From: a virus
Reading direction: 5' to 3' (one strand)
Virus record (IMG/VR): IMGVR_UViG_3300009420_000023
Coordinates: 1 to 43,644 of that record
DNA length: 43,644 bases
Position numbers and translations under genes: made by a program. Below are positions 8,097-16,211 of this stretch, one piece after another. Numbering within the stretch: the stretch's first letter is position 1; every line of letters starts with the position of its first letter. Below the pieces are notes generated by a model. That model was not told where the DNA came from. It searched no databases and saw nothing but the letters and a program-made list of their open reading frames with translations.

Positions 8097-9794
8097 TTAA
8101 TCGCATTGCTTCTGCCCGGTAGACGGGTCTATAAAACAAGCTTCAGCTTTCGGTGTTACTTCATCTTTGACTTCATTCAATATACCAAAACGTTTTCCTG
8201 ATGCTCTAAATGTAGTGATCCCTTTACAACCTAACTCCCACGCTTGGCGGTACAGTTCTTTGAAAGTATCATAGTTTACATTGTCACCAACGTTACATGT
8301 CTTGGACACCGCAGAGTCAACATACTTTGATACAAGTGCTAACATATCTAAATGTTCTTGTGCGCTGATTTCATTCGCAGTCTTACCTAGAACTCCTTGA
8401 TGATAAGCGTAGTCTTCCACCCGCTCAACCTGATGCCCATCAAACTGTTGGATGGTTCTATCATAGAAGTGAGCAAACGGTGGTTCAATACCAGACGAAA
8501 CGTTATCAGCGGTTAGGCTGATTGTTCCGGTAGGTGCTATTGATGTTAGATGTGAATTACGAATACCTTGAAGTTTAATTTTCTCTTGTACCCAACCAGA
8601 TAAAGTCTTAATAAATTTACCTTGTAAATATTTTTCTGCATCATATAGCGGGAATGAACCTTTCTCTAATGCAAGATCAGAAGAAGCGGCGTAAGTATAG
8701 TCTCGAATTGTCTCAAGAACTTTGGCAGTAAAGTCCAAGCACTCTTGTGTTCCATAAGGATAACCACACAGTTCACTAGCGTTTGCCAGACCGGTCACAC
8801 CAAGTCCCATACGTCTTTTATTCTTTGCTTCTTCTTTCTGTTTCTCAAGAGGATAGATGGTTCTATCAACGACGTTATCCATAGCGCGAACTACATTGTA
8901 AATGTCCCCGGTTAACTTACCGTAATCAAACTGACCATCAACAACATACTTAACTAAATTGAATGAGCCTAAAAGACATGCGCCGTAAGGTGGTAAAGGT
9001 TGTTCACCACAAGGGTTTGTCGCTGCGATGCTCTCACAATACCATAGGTTATTCATTTTATTAATAGTATCAATAAACAAAACTCCCGGCTCTGCCCAAT
9101 CCCATGTGTTCCTCATGATAGTATCCCACAAAGCTACGGGGTCTATCTCATCATAAGTCTTTCCTTTATACACAAGAGCGAAAGGTCTTTGTTCTTTAAG
9201 ACATCTCATGAATTCATCAGTCACACCAACAGAAACATTGAATCCGGTTAGCTGATCTGCATTTGACTTTGCAGTAATAAACTCCATAATATCAGGGTGA
9301 TCAATACGTAGCACCCCCATCTGCGCCCCGCGTCTGTGTCCGCTGGAAGCAATGGTCTGACATACCGCGTCAAATATTCCCATAAAGCTGACTGGCCCAC
9401 TAGCTTTACTATCAAGCGAAACAATGTGATCACCACGTGGACGAATGTTTGAAAAATCATAACCAATCCCTCCACCTTTTTTCATTGTTAATCCAGCTTC
9501 TTTCGCTTTATCAAGTATGTCGGATAGATCATCTTCAATTGTACCTGAGACAAAACAGTTGTAGGCAGTAGTCATCCTTGTTGCTCCCATCGCGTTCTGT
9601 ACACGACCGGCTGGGAGGAATCTCATAGTCCTCAAGGTGTCCTTGAACTCTTCAAAATGTTGTGGTGTATCCTTCAATGACCCAGCAATTCTAACTATCT
9701 TAGAATAAAAGTCTTCACCGGTTTGTCGATATTTTATTTTATCAATTTCATTAGACAACGGAAGTGTCATTCCGTAATGATGATTTGAAATCAT
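8097..9794 (-). CDS. nrdJ: Class II (adenosylcobalamin-dependent) ribonucleotide reductase
   Basis: A 565-aa monomeric reductase converting ribonucleotides to deoxyribonucleotides for phage DNA synthesis. Signatures: 'MRFLPAGRVQNAMGATRM' (residues 57-74), first redox cysteine in 'AYNCFVSG' (Cys80), the glycine-rich 'KKGGGIGYDFSNIRPRG' (105-121), the catalytic finger-loop 'NPCGEQPLPPYGACLLGSFN' (Cys262, Glu264), and a C-terminal Cys pair (CFIDPSTGQKQC) for re-reduction. No small radical subunit (nrdB) gene and no activase is present, and the sequence type is NrdJ, so the radical must come from B12. It is the last gene of the DNA module, next to MazG-like and DUF3310 genes. Confidence 0.93.
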   Translation of the reverse strand: MISNHHYGMTLPLSNEIDKIKYRQTGEDFYSKIVRIAGSLKDTPQHFEEFKDTLRTMRFLPAGRVQNAMGATRMTTAYNCFVSGTIEDDLSDILDKAKEAGLTMKKGGGIGYDFSNIRPRGDHIVSLDSKASGPVSFMGIFDAVCQTIASSGHRRGAQMGVLRIDHPDIMEFITAKSNADQLTGFNVSVGVTDEFMRCLKEQRPFALVYKGKTYDEIDPVALWDTIMRNTWDWAEPGVLFIDTINKMNNLWYCESIAATNPCGEQPLPPYGACLLGSFNLVKYVVDGQFDYGKLTGDIYNVVRAMDNVVDRTIYPLEKQKEEAKNKRRMGLGVTGLANASELCGYPYGTQECLDFTAKVLETIRDYTYAASSDLALEKGSFPLYDAEKYLQGKFIKTLSGWVQEKIKLQGIRNSHLTSIAPTGTISLTADNVSSGIEPPFAHFYDRTIQQFDGHQVERVEDYAYHQGVLGKTANEISAQEHLDMLALVSKYVDSAVSKTCNVGDNVNYDTFKELYRQAWELGCKGITTFRASGKRFGILNEVKDEVTPKAEACFIDPSTGQKQCD

Positions 9795-10199
9795 TTATAT
9801 TAGTCCCTTCATGGTTGGTGGTTTATAGTTTGGGCCTTTAATTACTTTCCCATCGTCGCGTAGCATGGGCTTACCATCTACTAATTTAGTCATGTTTGAT
9901 TTATGAACTCTAACAAACGCGGGTTGTACCGGGATGCCAAACGTTACGGCAAATCCACTTGTTACATACATCACATCTGTTAATTCTTTAACCATGTTTT
10001 CAAGTTGTTGTGTGCTAGGTTCTTTTGATTTTGCAAGTTGATAACAAATAGCGCCAACCTCAACTTCAAGTTCTCGTACTTCTTCTTTAATTAAATCCAT
10101 ACGTAATTGTAAAAGATCAATGCTTAACTCTGCATCAAGCGATTGACCCATCGCCTTTTGGAAATGGGTCACATAGGTTTCCCTAATGTTATTGCTCAT
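9795..10199 (-). CDS. MazG-like nucleotide pyrophosphohydrolase
   Basis: 134 aa from the ATG at 10199. The all-helical protein has the MazG/PRA-PH metal-binding pattern: 'LIKEEVRELEVEV' (E-E-x-x-E) in the first half and 'MVKELTDVMYVTSGFAVTFG' (E-x-x-D) in the second. These residues bind the Mg ions that hydrolyse NTPs or dNTPs to monophosphates. The C-terminus 'VHKSNMTKLVDGKPMLRDDGKVIKGPNYKPP' is typical of the phage form. A longer frame to 10268 is a shadow of DUF3310 and exonuclease. Its start overlaps the ends of both those frames. Its proposed role is adjusting nucleotide pools or (p)ppGpp together with RNR. Confidence 0.85.
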   Translation of the reverse strand: MSNNIRETYVTHFQKAMGQSLDAELSIDLLQLRMDLIKEEVRELEVEVGAICYQLAKSKEPSTQQLENMVKELTDVMYVTSGFAVTFGIPVQPAFVRVHKSNMTKLVDGKPMLRDDGKVIKGPNYKPPTMKGLI

Positions 10200-11196
10200 C
10201 AATCGACGCTTCCGAAATTGTCCATTTCTTTTCGCTCGACGATGGTGATGAGTCGGTCGAGATACCATCTAGCTTTGTTGAGATCGTGGATGGCTTTTCC
10301 TTTACCTCTGTATCTACTGACGTACTTGATGATGTTTGCGAATTGGACGGCTTCGTCACCTTCGAGGGTTTCCGCGACTGCTTCGATGTAGTCGATAGTT
10401 TGAATTCCGTCTCTGAATTGATAGTGTTTAGGGCTGACGGTTGAATCCATTCTGCCTTCAAATTGTTCGGATGCCATAGTCTAACTTCTCCATTGTTAAA
10501 ATTATAATCTTCATATCGTAAAATACGTGCAAGTCGTATCATGGTAATGGCATACTCTTGTGTCAGTCCATTGTCTAAGAACGCTTGTACTACATTCGCC
10601 CACATCTGTTGTGGAGAGGATGCAGTATTAGTTATCTTATGCGCTCCAACTTTTCCAACCCCCGGTATACCTTTATAGTTATCCGTTGAATCCCCCATAA
10701 TTGATTGCTCAAGCATTGTAATATCTGCTTGTGCTTTATTAATTCTTATCCAACGTTTCATTTTATCAGGATTAAAGAACTTAACGGGTAGAGTATACAT
10801 ATCTTTATCGATAGAAATAACTACCGGATCAGGGATGTCGGGATGTGTACCATAGATACCTAACAGATCATCAGCCTCTAAGCCTGAAAGAACTGACCAT
10901 GAATGTTTCTTCTGAAGATAGTCACGTACTGATGCTAAAAACATCGGACGTTTACTTTCTTTTCTATTCATTTTGTATTCAGGGTAGATGTCGTGACGAA
11001 AGTATTTACGCTTAACGTCGGAGAAACATAGAATAGTTTTAGTTGGTTTCACCGGGCGTATCCATTCTCTTAGCATAACTTCCGCGTATGCAAACGCGTC
11101 TTCTTCTTTAGCTGGAACTAGATCATCGCCTGAACCTTCTACCGCAATAGCGGATTTAAAGGCAATGATGTCAGCATCAACGAGAGCCGTCGTCAT
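10189..11196 (-). CDS. 5'-3' exonuclease (T7 gp6-like, FEN/PIN type) with overprinted C-terminal tail
   Basis: 335 aa. The first about 240 residues form a complete flap-type exonuclease: 'ALVDADIIAF' (Asp7, Asp9 metal site), 'YKMNRK' basic segment (about 76-81), 'LSGLEADDLLG' (E-x-D-D, about 104-114), 'VVISIDKDMYTLP' (D-K-D), 'IMGDSTDNYKGIPGVGKVGA' (helix-hairpin-helix after D-x-x-D). Members usually end near 'LARILRYEDYNFNNGEVRLW', reached here at about residue 236. The remaining about 95 residues are Ser/Thr/Lys-rich, low in complexity, and lie out of frame over the DUF3310 gene. It degrades host DNA and removes RNA primers. RBS is AGGAGAC. Confidence 0.92.
   Translation of the reverse strand: MTTALVDADIIAFKSAIAVEGSGDDLVPAKEEDAFAYAEVMLREWIRPVKPTKTILCFSDVKRKYFRHDIYPEYKMNRKESKRPMFLASVRDYLQKKHSWSVLSGLEADDLLGIYGTHPDIPDPVVISIDKDMYTLPVKFFNPDKMKRWIRINKAQADITMLEQSIMGDSTDNYKGIPGVGKVGAHKITNTASSPQQMWANVVQAFLDNGLTQEYAITMIRLARILRYEDYNFNNGEVRLWHPNNLKAEWIQPSALNTINSETEFKLSTTSKQSRKPSKVTKPSNSQTSSSTSVDTEVKEKPSTISTKLDGISTDSSPSSSEKKWTISEASIDEQ
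10199..10477 (-). CDS. DUF3310 protein (phage nucleotide-metabolism family)
   Basis: A 92-aa protein containing the DUF3310 signature: 'VSPKHYQFRDGIQTIDYIEA' (residues 14-33), 'AVQFANIIKYVSRYRGKGKA' (43-62) and 'DLNKARWYLDRLI' (65-77). The family is common in phages beside nucleotide genes and its function is not established. It starts at an ATG with GGAG ten bases upstream (10477). The whole gene lies inside the 3' part of the exonuclease frame but in a different reading frame (start offset 719 nt), so both strands of evidence, motif and ribosome binding site, support it as the ancestral frame. It ends where the MazG-like gene begins. Confidence 0.88.
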   Translation of the reverse strand: MASEQFEGRMDSTVSPKHYQFRDGIQTIDYIEAVAETLEGDEAVQFANIIKYVSRYRGKGKAIHDLNKARWYLDRLITIVERKEMDNFGSVD

Positions 11197-11390
11197 ATAA
11201 TGTCTCCTATTTTTTTACATCCATACGTAATGTTGATGGGGATTGGGAATACCTTATGAGCATACTCATGCATCTCCATCGCTCTACTAATGCATCGTGA
11301 ATATGAATCATGTGGGCCGTAGTCATCTGTGACTCCGACACATCCGGTTTGTGTATTCAAGGCGCAAACTAACATAATTACTTCAAACAT
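11193..11390 (-). CDS. Small Cys-containing hypothetical protein
   Basis: A 65-aa protein with a hydrophobic N-terminus (MFEVIMLVCALN) and four cysteines (9, 17, 33, 58). It is followed by a helix with 'C-x3-AMEMHEYA'. It has AGGAGAAATAA as ribosome binding site and overlaps the exonuclease start by 4 nt (ATGA). It resembles the 60-aa protein at 28823-29005 in layout: hydrophobic start, 'C-x2-FAERL' type helix and a C-terminal 'YCK/GCK' cysteine. Both may be small secreted or membrane proteins of one phage family. Function unknown. Confidence 0.65.
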   Translation of the reverse strand: MFEVIMLVCALNTQTGCVGVTDDYGPHDSYSRCISRAMEMHEYAHKVFPIPINITYGCKKIGDII

Positions 11391-11399
11391 TTATTTCTC

Positions 11400-13139
11400 C
11401 TAATGTGTCTCGCGCCAACTATCACCAATGTCGTATGAGCCTGACGTCGGACAGTTAAGTCCTAGTTGCTCACCGGCAAGTTGAATAGCCTTTGCAAATA
11501 GTTTTCCAATTGCTTCTGCATGTTGTGGTCTACAAGATAGTTGGACTTCATCATGTACGTTAGCGCAATAATTAAATGTGACCGGTAGTTCTTCAACCAC
11601 ATGTCCATCACGTTCACACAAATCATAATGAAAAATAACAAGAGCCTTCTTCATTAAGATACTTCCCGCACTCTGTAATAGAAAATTCAAGGCAGAGTGT
11701 GGACTCAGTATTTTAATATGTCGCCCATCGATACCAAGAATGTAACCACGTTCGGCACGTTTCTTTATGAGATCAGATAACTTACCAAGTCCGACAATAC
11801 CTTCATTCATCCTTCGACGAATTTCCTTACCGTTCTTACAAGGCGCATCTGCTTCTCGCATTATCTGTGATAGCTTACGATCACTCGCACCATACAGATA
11901 GGCATACGTCGCACGTTTAACCACGTCCCGGTCTTCAAGTTCAATCAACTTGCCGGTACGTGAGTGGACGTCTGTCCCTTCTTCTTTCTTACCTTCAAGC
12001 AGCGCGGTTGTATATGCGCCATCATCAAAGTGTCCAAGGTAGTGTGCCAACATTCTCAACTCAAGAGCATCAGCATCGATCCCAACAAGCTTGTCACCAA
12101 GGTCGGGTTTCCAAACCTCTCGCATTCGTAAGTCTCGCTTACTGATCTGCGCCATGTTTGGGCCAAAGTGACTACATCGATTTGTTGTAGTACCAATTGG
12201 ATTAACTGAACCATGAACATAACCAACGTCCGTCACACACTTCAACCAACCTGATGCCCCCTCACTAATCTGTGAGAGTTGCTTTTGATACAGAAAGTAT
12301 TCTGCAAGTAGTTGTGCTTCAGGGTACTTCAATTGTTTTAAAACTGTCTCGTCAATCTGTGGTGATCCAGCCGGTGTGAACTTAGTAGGTGTCCATTCGT
12401 ACATAGTCACTAGACGTTCAGCAATTTGTTTACGACTACCGGGGTTAAATATTTCAATCTTATCTTTAAGTCTCTTGCCGGTTTTTTCTGACACCCGCTC
12501 AACAGTAAGTGGGGGAAAGACTTCTTGTAATTGAACTTCAATGTCCGCCATCTTCTGTCGCATCTCAGAAGATAACTCTTCACAAGCGGGGACGTCTAAT
12601 TTAAAACCATGTCGTTCTTGTATACCCATGACATAAGCAAAGTCACGTTCAAGGTTATACGCTTTAAGAATGTCCGCACCTTTACGTTCTTGTTCTAAAA
12701 ATTCAAAAACTTTTATAGTAACTGACACGTCGGTAGCACAGTACTCACCCATTTCTTTTGTGAACACAGACCAATCAGAGTAATCTCCTTTCGGAAATCC
12801 AAGACGCTCACCCCACTTTGCAAGTCCATGACCACCACGTTGTGGATGTTGGAGACGCGAGTAGATAAGAGTATCAATGATCTGTTCTTTACGTAAGGTG
12901 GAGTTAGGGTAGAGGTGTTCTATTGCTGGGAAGTCAAACATCATACCATTATGCATGATGATCTGATCTGCATCAGCTAGTCTATCAAGTCCTTCTTGAA
13001 TAGAAGGGTAGGTTGGGGCGTCAGCGTATACTGTTATGTCCGTCGGACACATCAAGTTCGCTATCGCTAAACAATGACATTTGGTCATTGGAGTTGAGAA
13101 CAGTCCGTCTGTCTCTATGTCGGCGATTAGTGTCTTCAT
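11400..13139 (-). CDS. DNA polymerase A family (T7 gp5-like, compact)
   Basis: 579 aa from the ATG at 13139 (GAGGA upstream). The N-terminal 3'-5' exonuclease has Exo I 'IADIETDGL' (Asp7, Glu9), Exo II 'HNGMMFDFPAIE' and Exo III 'YCATDVS'. The polymerase part has motif A 'VGIDADALELRML' (about Asp355), motif B 'RDVVKRATYAYLYGASD' (Lys408, Tyr412, Tyr416) and motif C 'NVHDEVQL' (529-531). Tyr412 is equivalent to E. coli Phe762. T7 gp5 has 704 residues. Here the stretch between exonuclease and 'FNPGSRKQIAERL' is only about 15 residues after 'FPPL', so the T7 thioredoxin-binding insertion appears missing. Its first 118 nt overlap the HNH gene. Confidence 0.95.
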   Translation of the reverse strand: MKTLIADIETDGLFSTPMTKCHCLAIANLMCPTDITVYADAPTYPSIQEGLDRLADADQIIMHNGMMFDFPAIEHLYPNSTLRKEQIIDTLIYSRLQHPQRGGHGLAKWGERLGFPKGDYSDWSVFTKEMGEYCATDVSVTIKVFEFLEQERKGADILKAYNLERDFAYVMGIQERHGFKLDVPACEELSSEMRQKMADIEVQLQEVFPPLTVERVSEKTGKRLKDKIEIFNPGSRKQIAERLVTMYEWTPTKFTPAGSPQIDETVLKQLKYPEAQLLAEYFLYQKQLSQISEGASGWLKCVTDVGYVHGSVNPIGTTTNRCSHFGPNMAQISKRDLRMREVWKPDLGDKLVGIDADALELRMLAHYLGHFDDGAYTTALLEGKKEEGTDVHSRTGKLIELEDRDVVKRATYAYLYGASDRKLSQIMREADAPCKNGKEIRRRMNEGIVGLGKLSDLIKKRAERGYILGIDGRHIKILSPHSALNFLLQSAGSILMKKALVIFHYDLCERDGHVVEELPVTFNYCANVHDEVQLSCRPQHAEAIGKLFAKAIQLAGEQLGLNCPTSGSYDIGDSWRETH

Positions 13140-13428
13140 CAAAATATTCCTCATCTTGGCTTACATGAATGGAACGATGACAGTTAGAGCATAGGAGATC
13201 ACACTTGTCGGCTTCCGCCATTACGGCGTCCCAAGGATAATCTGTCATCGTGGATTGTCGCATTGCGAACATCTTAGTCATAGGGTTTCTGTGATGGAAG
13301 TCAAAACACTCTTGCGAAAATGTTTGCTCACACTTTTTACACTTGTTTCCTTTGGCGTCGATTAGTTCTTGCATTAGTCGCTTTCGTTTTGTCTGCCGTG
13401 TACTGTTCTGCACCGGAGTCCAAGTCAT
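13021..13428 (-). CDS. HNH endonuclease
   Basis: 135 aa. The zinc-finger HNH fold is clear: 'CKKC' (about 30-33), 'DFHHRNPMTK' (H-H-x-N), and 'CDLLCSNCHRSIH' (about 76-88), where the last His and the CxxC pair complete the ßßα-metal site. Such genes are often homing endonucleases inserted between phage replication genes. Other phages use them in packaging, but here the position between primase-helicase and polymerase suggests homing or a free-standing nicking activity. The start overlaps the primase stop by one base (TAATG). The last about 40 codons run out of frame through the beginning of the polymerase gene and are Asp/Arg/Ser-rich, so that tail may be non-essential. Confidence 0.88.
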   Translation of the reverse strand: MTWTPVQNSTRQTKRKRLMQELIDAKGNKCKKCEQTFSQECFDFHHRNPMTKMFAMRQSTMTDYPWDAVMAEADKCDLLCSNCHRSIHVSQDEEYFDEDTNRRHRDRRTVLNSNDQMSLFSDSELDVSDGHNSIR

Positions 13429-15020
13429 TAGATACTGATATCCTCTCTATCAAAGCCATCTCCTTCTGATTCTGTCATCAAGCCGGTGGTCGGATCAAAT
13501 GCTAGATAACACATTGTCCCGGTCAGCCCACTATATCTATTCTTTAAACACTTTACTTTCACAAGGTTCTCTCCTTCACTAGCGTTACGTGACATGGAGA
13601 TGACTGCATCTGAAAGTTGTGCAATAGATTGTGATGATCGTAGAGAAGAAAGGGTGGGGTCTAGTCCATCCTCATATCCTTTATCACCCGACGCTCTACG
13701 TAGGTGGGACACAAGAACTATTCCCGCACCGGTTTCTTCACAGAAAGATCGGAGACGACTCATCGTATAGTCCACTTGCTTTCGCTCATCTCCACCGTTG
13801 ACCATGAAGTCTCCGCCGGAAAGTAAGATTGACAAATGGTCAATGAATATAAAGTCACACTTATTATAGGTGACCATATACTTTAATTTATTCAATAGGT
13901 TATCTGAATCCATTGAACCGAAGTGGTCATATAGTATAAACCTTCCCGTGCCTAGAGTGGCGTCGAAGGCTTGTTGCTTGTCTTCTTGACTGATGTCTTG
14001 CGGCAAGTGCATTTGTTTCCGCAGAGCCATCGACATAAAGCGCAAACCGGTACGGCCAACGCTTTCCTCAAGTGCAACGTAACCCACAGTTTTAGAGTGA
14101 GTAATTGCAAGATCATAAGCGATGGACGCCACGAGCGTAGACTTTCCGCAACCGCTCCCAGCCGTGATCGTAAGTAACTCACGAGGTCTAAGACCGAATA
14201 GTACGCGGTCGAAAGATGGGTAGGGATACGGGATACCCAAGACCGTAGGTCTGTTAACTTCATTCCACAATTCCTTTCCATTAATAATTGAATCAGGTCT
14301 ACAATCTTTCGCATTATAGACTGAGTACAATAGGGGTTTAAGTTCATTATTTTTTAGATACTCATTTGCATCTTTATATAATTCAAGAGATGCAATCTTA
14401 GCTTTACCCGGAGTGATTAATTCCGCACAAGCTTTCGCTGCTTTCTTTCCTTGCTCGTCTGCATCAAACATAAAACAAACTTCGTCGAATGTTTCTAAGA
14501 AATCAATTGATCTAGCAATTGCTTTTGTTGCAGATTGTGCGCCATTAGGTACAGACACAACGGGCCACTTGGAAGCTTGATAGTAACTCATCGCATCGAT
14601 CTCGCCTTCGACAACAACGATACGTTTACCATTCGCTTTGAATTTATTCTCACCAAACAAGCCGATGTTATTAAAGTCTCCTCTTGTTTGGAATTCTTTG
14701 TTAGGGAATCTTAGTTTTTGTGCAACCAATTTTCCTTCTTTGTCATGATACGGCGCAACTTGACAAGGTTTGCCATTGACACTCGCAAGTTTGTAGCCGA
14801 AAAATTTACATGTTTCTTCAGACAGTTTACGTTTAGGTAACGCGTTTGTCTCACCATCTAATACTAAGTCTGCCACTTGCTTACTCCGTGTAGTTACGTT
14901 GGGTTGCTCGATAGTCCAGCGATGCTTTTCGCATGAGAAACAATAAGAGTGATCGTCAAACATACTTAATGCATCGCTGGAGTTACAGTCAGGACAAGGA
15001 AGATGCGCCTCAATTAACAA
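13428..15020 (-). CDS. Primase-helicase (T7 gp4-like)
   Basis: 530 aa, close to T7 gp4 (566 aa). The N-terminal zinc domain has Cys9, Cys12, Cys27 and Cys30 (CPDC...CFSC). The TOPRIM primase core has 'VVVEGEIDAMS' (Glu138) and 'FMFDADEQGKKAA' (Asp186, Asp188). The RecA-type helicase has Walker A 'AGSGCGKST' (residues 287-295), Walker B 'DFIFIDHLSIL' and 'LVSHLRR'. It unwinds DNA at the fork and makes primers for gp5. There is an 11-nt overlap with the upstream HTH gene. All catalytic residues are intact. Confidence 0.95.
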   Translation of the reverse strand: MLIEAHLPCPDCNSSDALSMFDDHSYCFSCEKHRWTIEQPNVTTRSKQVADLVLDGETNALPKRKLSEETCKFFGYKLASVNGKPCQVAPYHDKEGKLVAQKLRFPNKEFQTRGDFNNIGLFGENKFKANGKRIVVVEGEIDAMSYYQASKWPVVSVPNGAQSATKAIARSIDFLETFDEVCFMFDADEQGKKAAKACAELITPGKAKIASLELYKDANEYLKNNELKPLLYSVYNAKDCRPDSIINGKELWNEVNRPTVLGIPYPYPSFDRVLFGLRPRELLTITAGSGCGKSTLVASIAYDLAITHSKTVGYVALEESVGRTGLRFMSMALRKQMHLPQDISQEDKQQAFDATLGTGRFILYDHFGSMDSDNLLNKLKYMVTYNKCDFIFIDHLSILLSGGDFMVNGGDERKQVDYTMSRLRSFCEETGAGIVLVSHLRRASGDKGYEDGLDPTLSSLRSSQSIAQLSDAVISMSRNASEGENLVKVKCLKNRYSGLTGTMCYLAFDPTTGLMTESEGDGFDREDISI

Positions 15021-15216
15021 TGGCGTATCTCACATAACGCTGACCGGTCGGGTCGGTCTTCATGATCCTATCAAACTTCATACCTTTAACTTCGAGGTCA
15101 CAGATTCGGCGGGGGAGAGCGCGAATTCTGTATAAGTTTTGTGCCTCAATGTTTGAGATTGTTTTACGAACACCGAAGTGTTTTTTCAGCATGTCAAGCT
15201 GGGATATTTTAGCCAT
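15010..15216 (-). CDS. Small helix-turn-helix protein (HTH_55-like)
   Basis: 68 aa from the ATG at 15216 (GAGG upstream); an in-frame ATG at 15231 is less well placed. The layout 'SQLDMLKKHFGVRKTISNIE', then 'AQNLYRIRALPRRICDLEVKG', matches the winged-helix HTH_55 pattern seen in small phage DNA-binding proteins: a helix, 'S--EA--LY-I--L--RI-DL---G'. It lies between the resolvase and primase genes with a translational overlap. It may bind DNA in replication or regulate the module. Function is inferred from fold only. Confidence 0.75.
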   Translation of the reverse strand: MAKISQLDMLKKHFGVRKTISNIEAQNLYRIRALPRRICDLEVKGMKFDRIMKTDPTGQRYVRYAIVN

Positions 15217-15220
15217 ACGA

Positions 15221-15673
15221 TTATACCTCAATTGGTTTATAAGTGATTTGAATACCTTCCTTTTCTTCAGGAAGGGCGTAACGTTTAGTTACATATAGTG
15301 CGATAATTTGATCATCATCTTTCCAAAAGTTACCATCAGTAGTCATAGAATCTAATGGGCCTTTAGCATAATTATCAACATCGCCCCGGGGAAACTGTCG
15401 AGATACTGTCTTAGGTGGTTGCTTAACAACCTCAATGATAGCGAAGATAGGGGTATCTGTTTGAGTATTCTTTTCAACAATGTTGTTTAGAATATCTTTA
15501 ACTTCCCGCCTAAATCGTTCATATGTTTTACCGTAGTAAGTACCCCAACGGGTAACCCTTGGTCTTGAAGCCGGTACGGGATCAACCGATAGAAATAAAG
15601 TGATCGCTCCCGTTCCCAACAAAGATTTAATTTTCTTTGTTAAGTTAGATTGCGATATCAAAGTCATCGTCAT
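15221..15673 (-). CDS. RusA-like Holliday junction resolvase
   Basis: About 150 aa. The RusA core begins at 'ITLFLSVDPVPASRPRVTRWGTYYG', then 'RGDVDNYAKGPLDSMTTDG' and 'WKDDDQIIALYVTKRYA'; the Asp residues of D-x-DN, L-D and K-DDD form the metal site. The enzyme resolves branched DNA before packaging. T7 uses the unrelated endonuclease I (gp3) at this position between gp2.5 and gp4, so this is a functional replacement. The start is uncertain: ATG at 15673 or 15667 within the SSB end; a longer frame to 15796 lies in the SSB gene and is not credible. No strong ribosome binding site precedes either ATG, so translational coupling is likely. Confidence 0.88.
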   Translation of the reverse strand: MTMTLISQSNLTKKIKSLLGTGAITLFLSVDPVPASRPRVTRWGTYYGKTYERFRREVKDILNNIVEKNTQTDTPIFAIIEVVKQPPKTVSRQFPRGDVDNYAKGPLDSMTTDGNFWKDDDQIIALYVTKRYALPEEKEGIQITYKPIEV

Positions 15674-16199
15674 CCGTGTTGGTGTCCTTTGCCACCGCTT
15701 CGATCTCGTCGAAGTCAGCAGTTGGACTACCCCCCACATTTCGCTTTTCAAGCAACATGACATTTCGCAATTGACATGCGACGCCCTTGTTACCACCGGC
15801 GTTATACGGAATTAACGCGAATGATGCTCGAATGATATCACCACTAGCTGGATAATTGTCTTCAACTAGAGGCTTCTTAGATGTATCAACAAAGCCGGGT
15901 TGATATTTAGTCTTCGCAACAAGTGTGAACTTGCCGTGGAACTCTTCGTTCTTTGCTTCGTTTCCATCTTTGATTGGCGACTTAAACGAGTCAGGGAATT
16001 CTTCCCCTTTAGCAATTTCTTTAATCATCTTAGATAGTCCACCAAGATACTTCTTAGTATCAGGATCGGTTGGGTCAAACACAAGTGTTACCTTGTACTT
16101 ACCATCACTATACTCTTGTCCTTCATCCGGACGCGCAAGCCATGCATACGCAGCGACTGCTGGAACGGATACTGTTACGGGGTGATTTTTTTTAGCCAT
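15645..16199 (-). CDS. Single-stranded DNA-binding protein (T7 gp2.5-like)
   Basis: 184 aa, positioned upstream of the nuclease and primase genes like gp2.5 in T7 (232 aa). It starts 'MAKKNHPVTVSVPAVAAYAW' and contains the OB-fold pattern 'YSDGKYKVTLVFDPTDPDTKKYL' and 'IIRASFALIPYNAGGNKGVACQLRNVMLL'. It ends in the acidic tail 'DTNTDDDDFDIAI', with a hydrophobic last residue. In gp2.5 such a tail contacts polymerase and helicase. It coats single-stranded DNA at the fork and aids annealing. Its 3' end overlaps the resolvase start. Confidence 0.9.
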   Translation of the reverse strand: MAKKNHPVTVSVPAVAAYAWLARPDEGQEYSDGKYKVTLVFDPTDPDTKKYLGGLSKMIKEIAKGEEFPDSFKSPIKDGNEAKNEEFHGKFTLVAKTKYQPGFVDTSKKPLVEDNYPASGDIIRASFALIPYNAGGNKGVACQLRNVMLLEKRNVGGSPTADFDEIEAVAKDTNTDDDDFDIAI

Positions 16200-16211
16200 A
16201 CTTTCCTCATC

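Noticed and set aside
15674-15796. N-terminal extension of the RusA frame
   Set aside because: The extension is Cys/Trp/Thr-rich shadow of the SSB gene; the RusA fold begins later.
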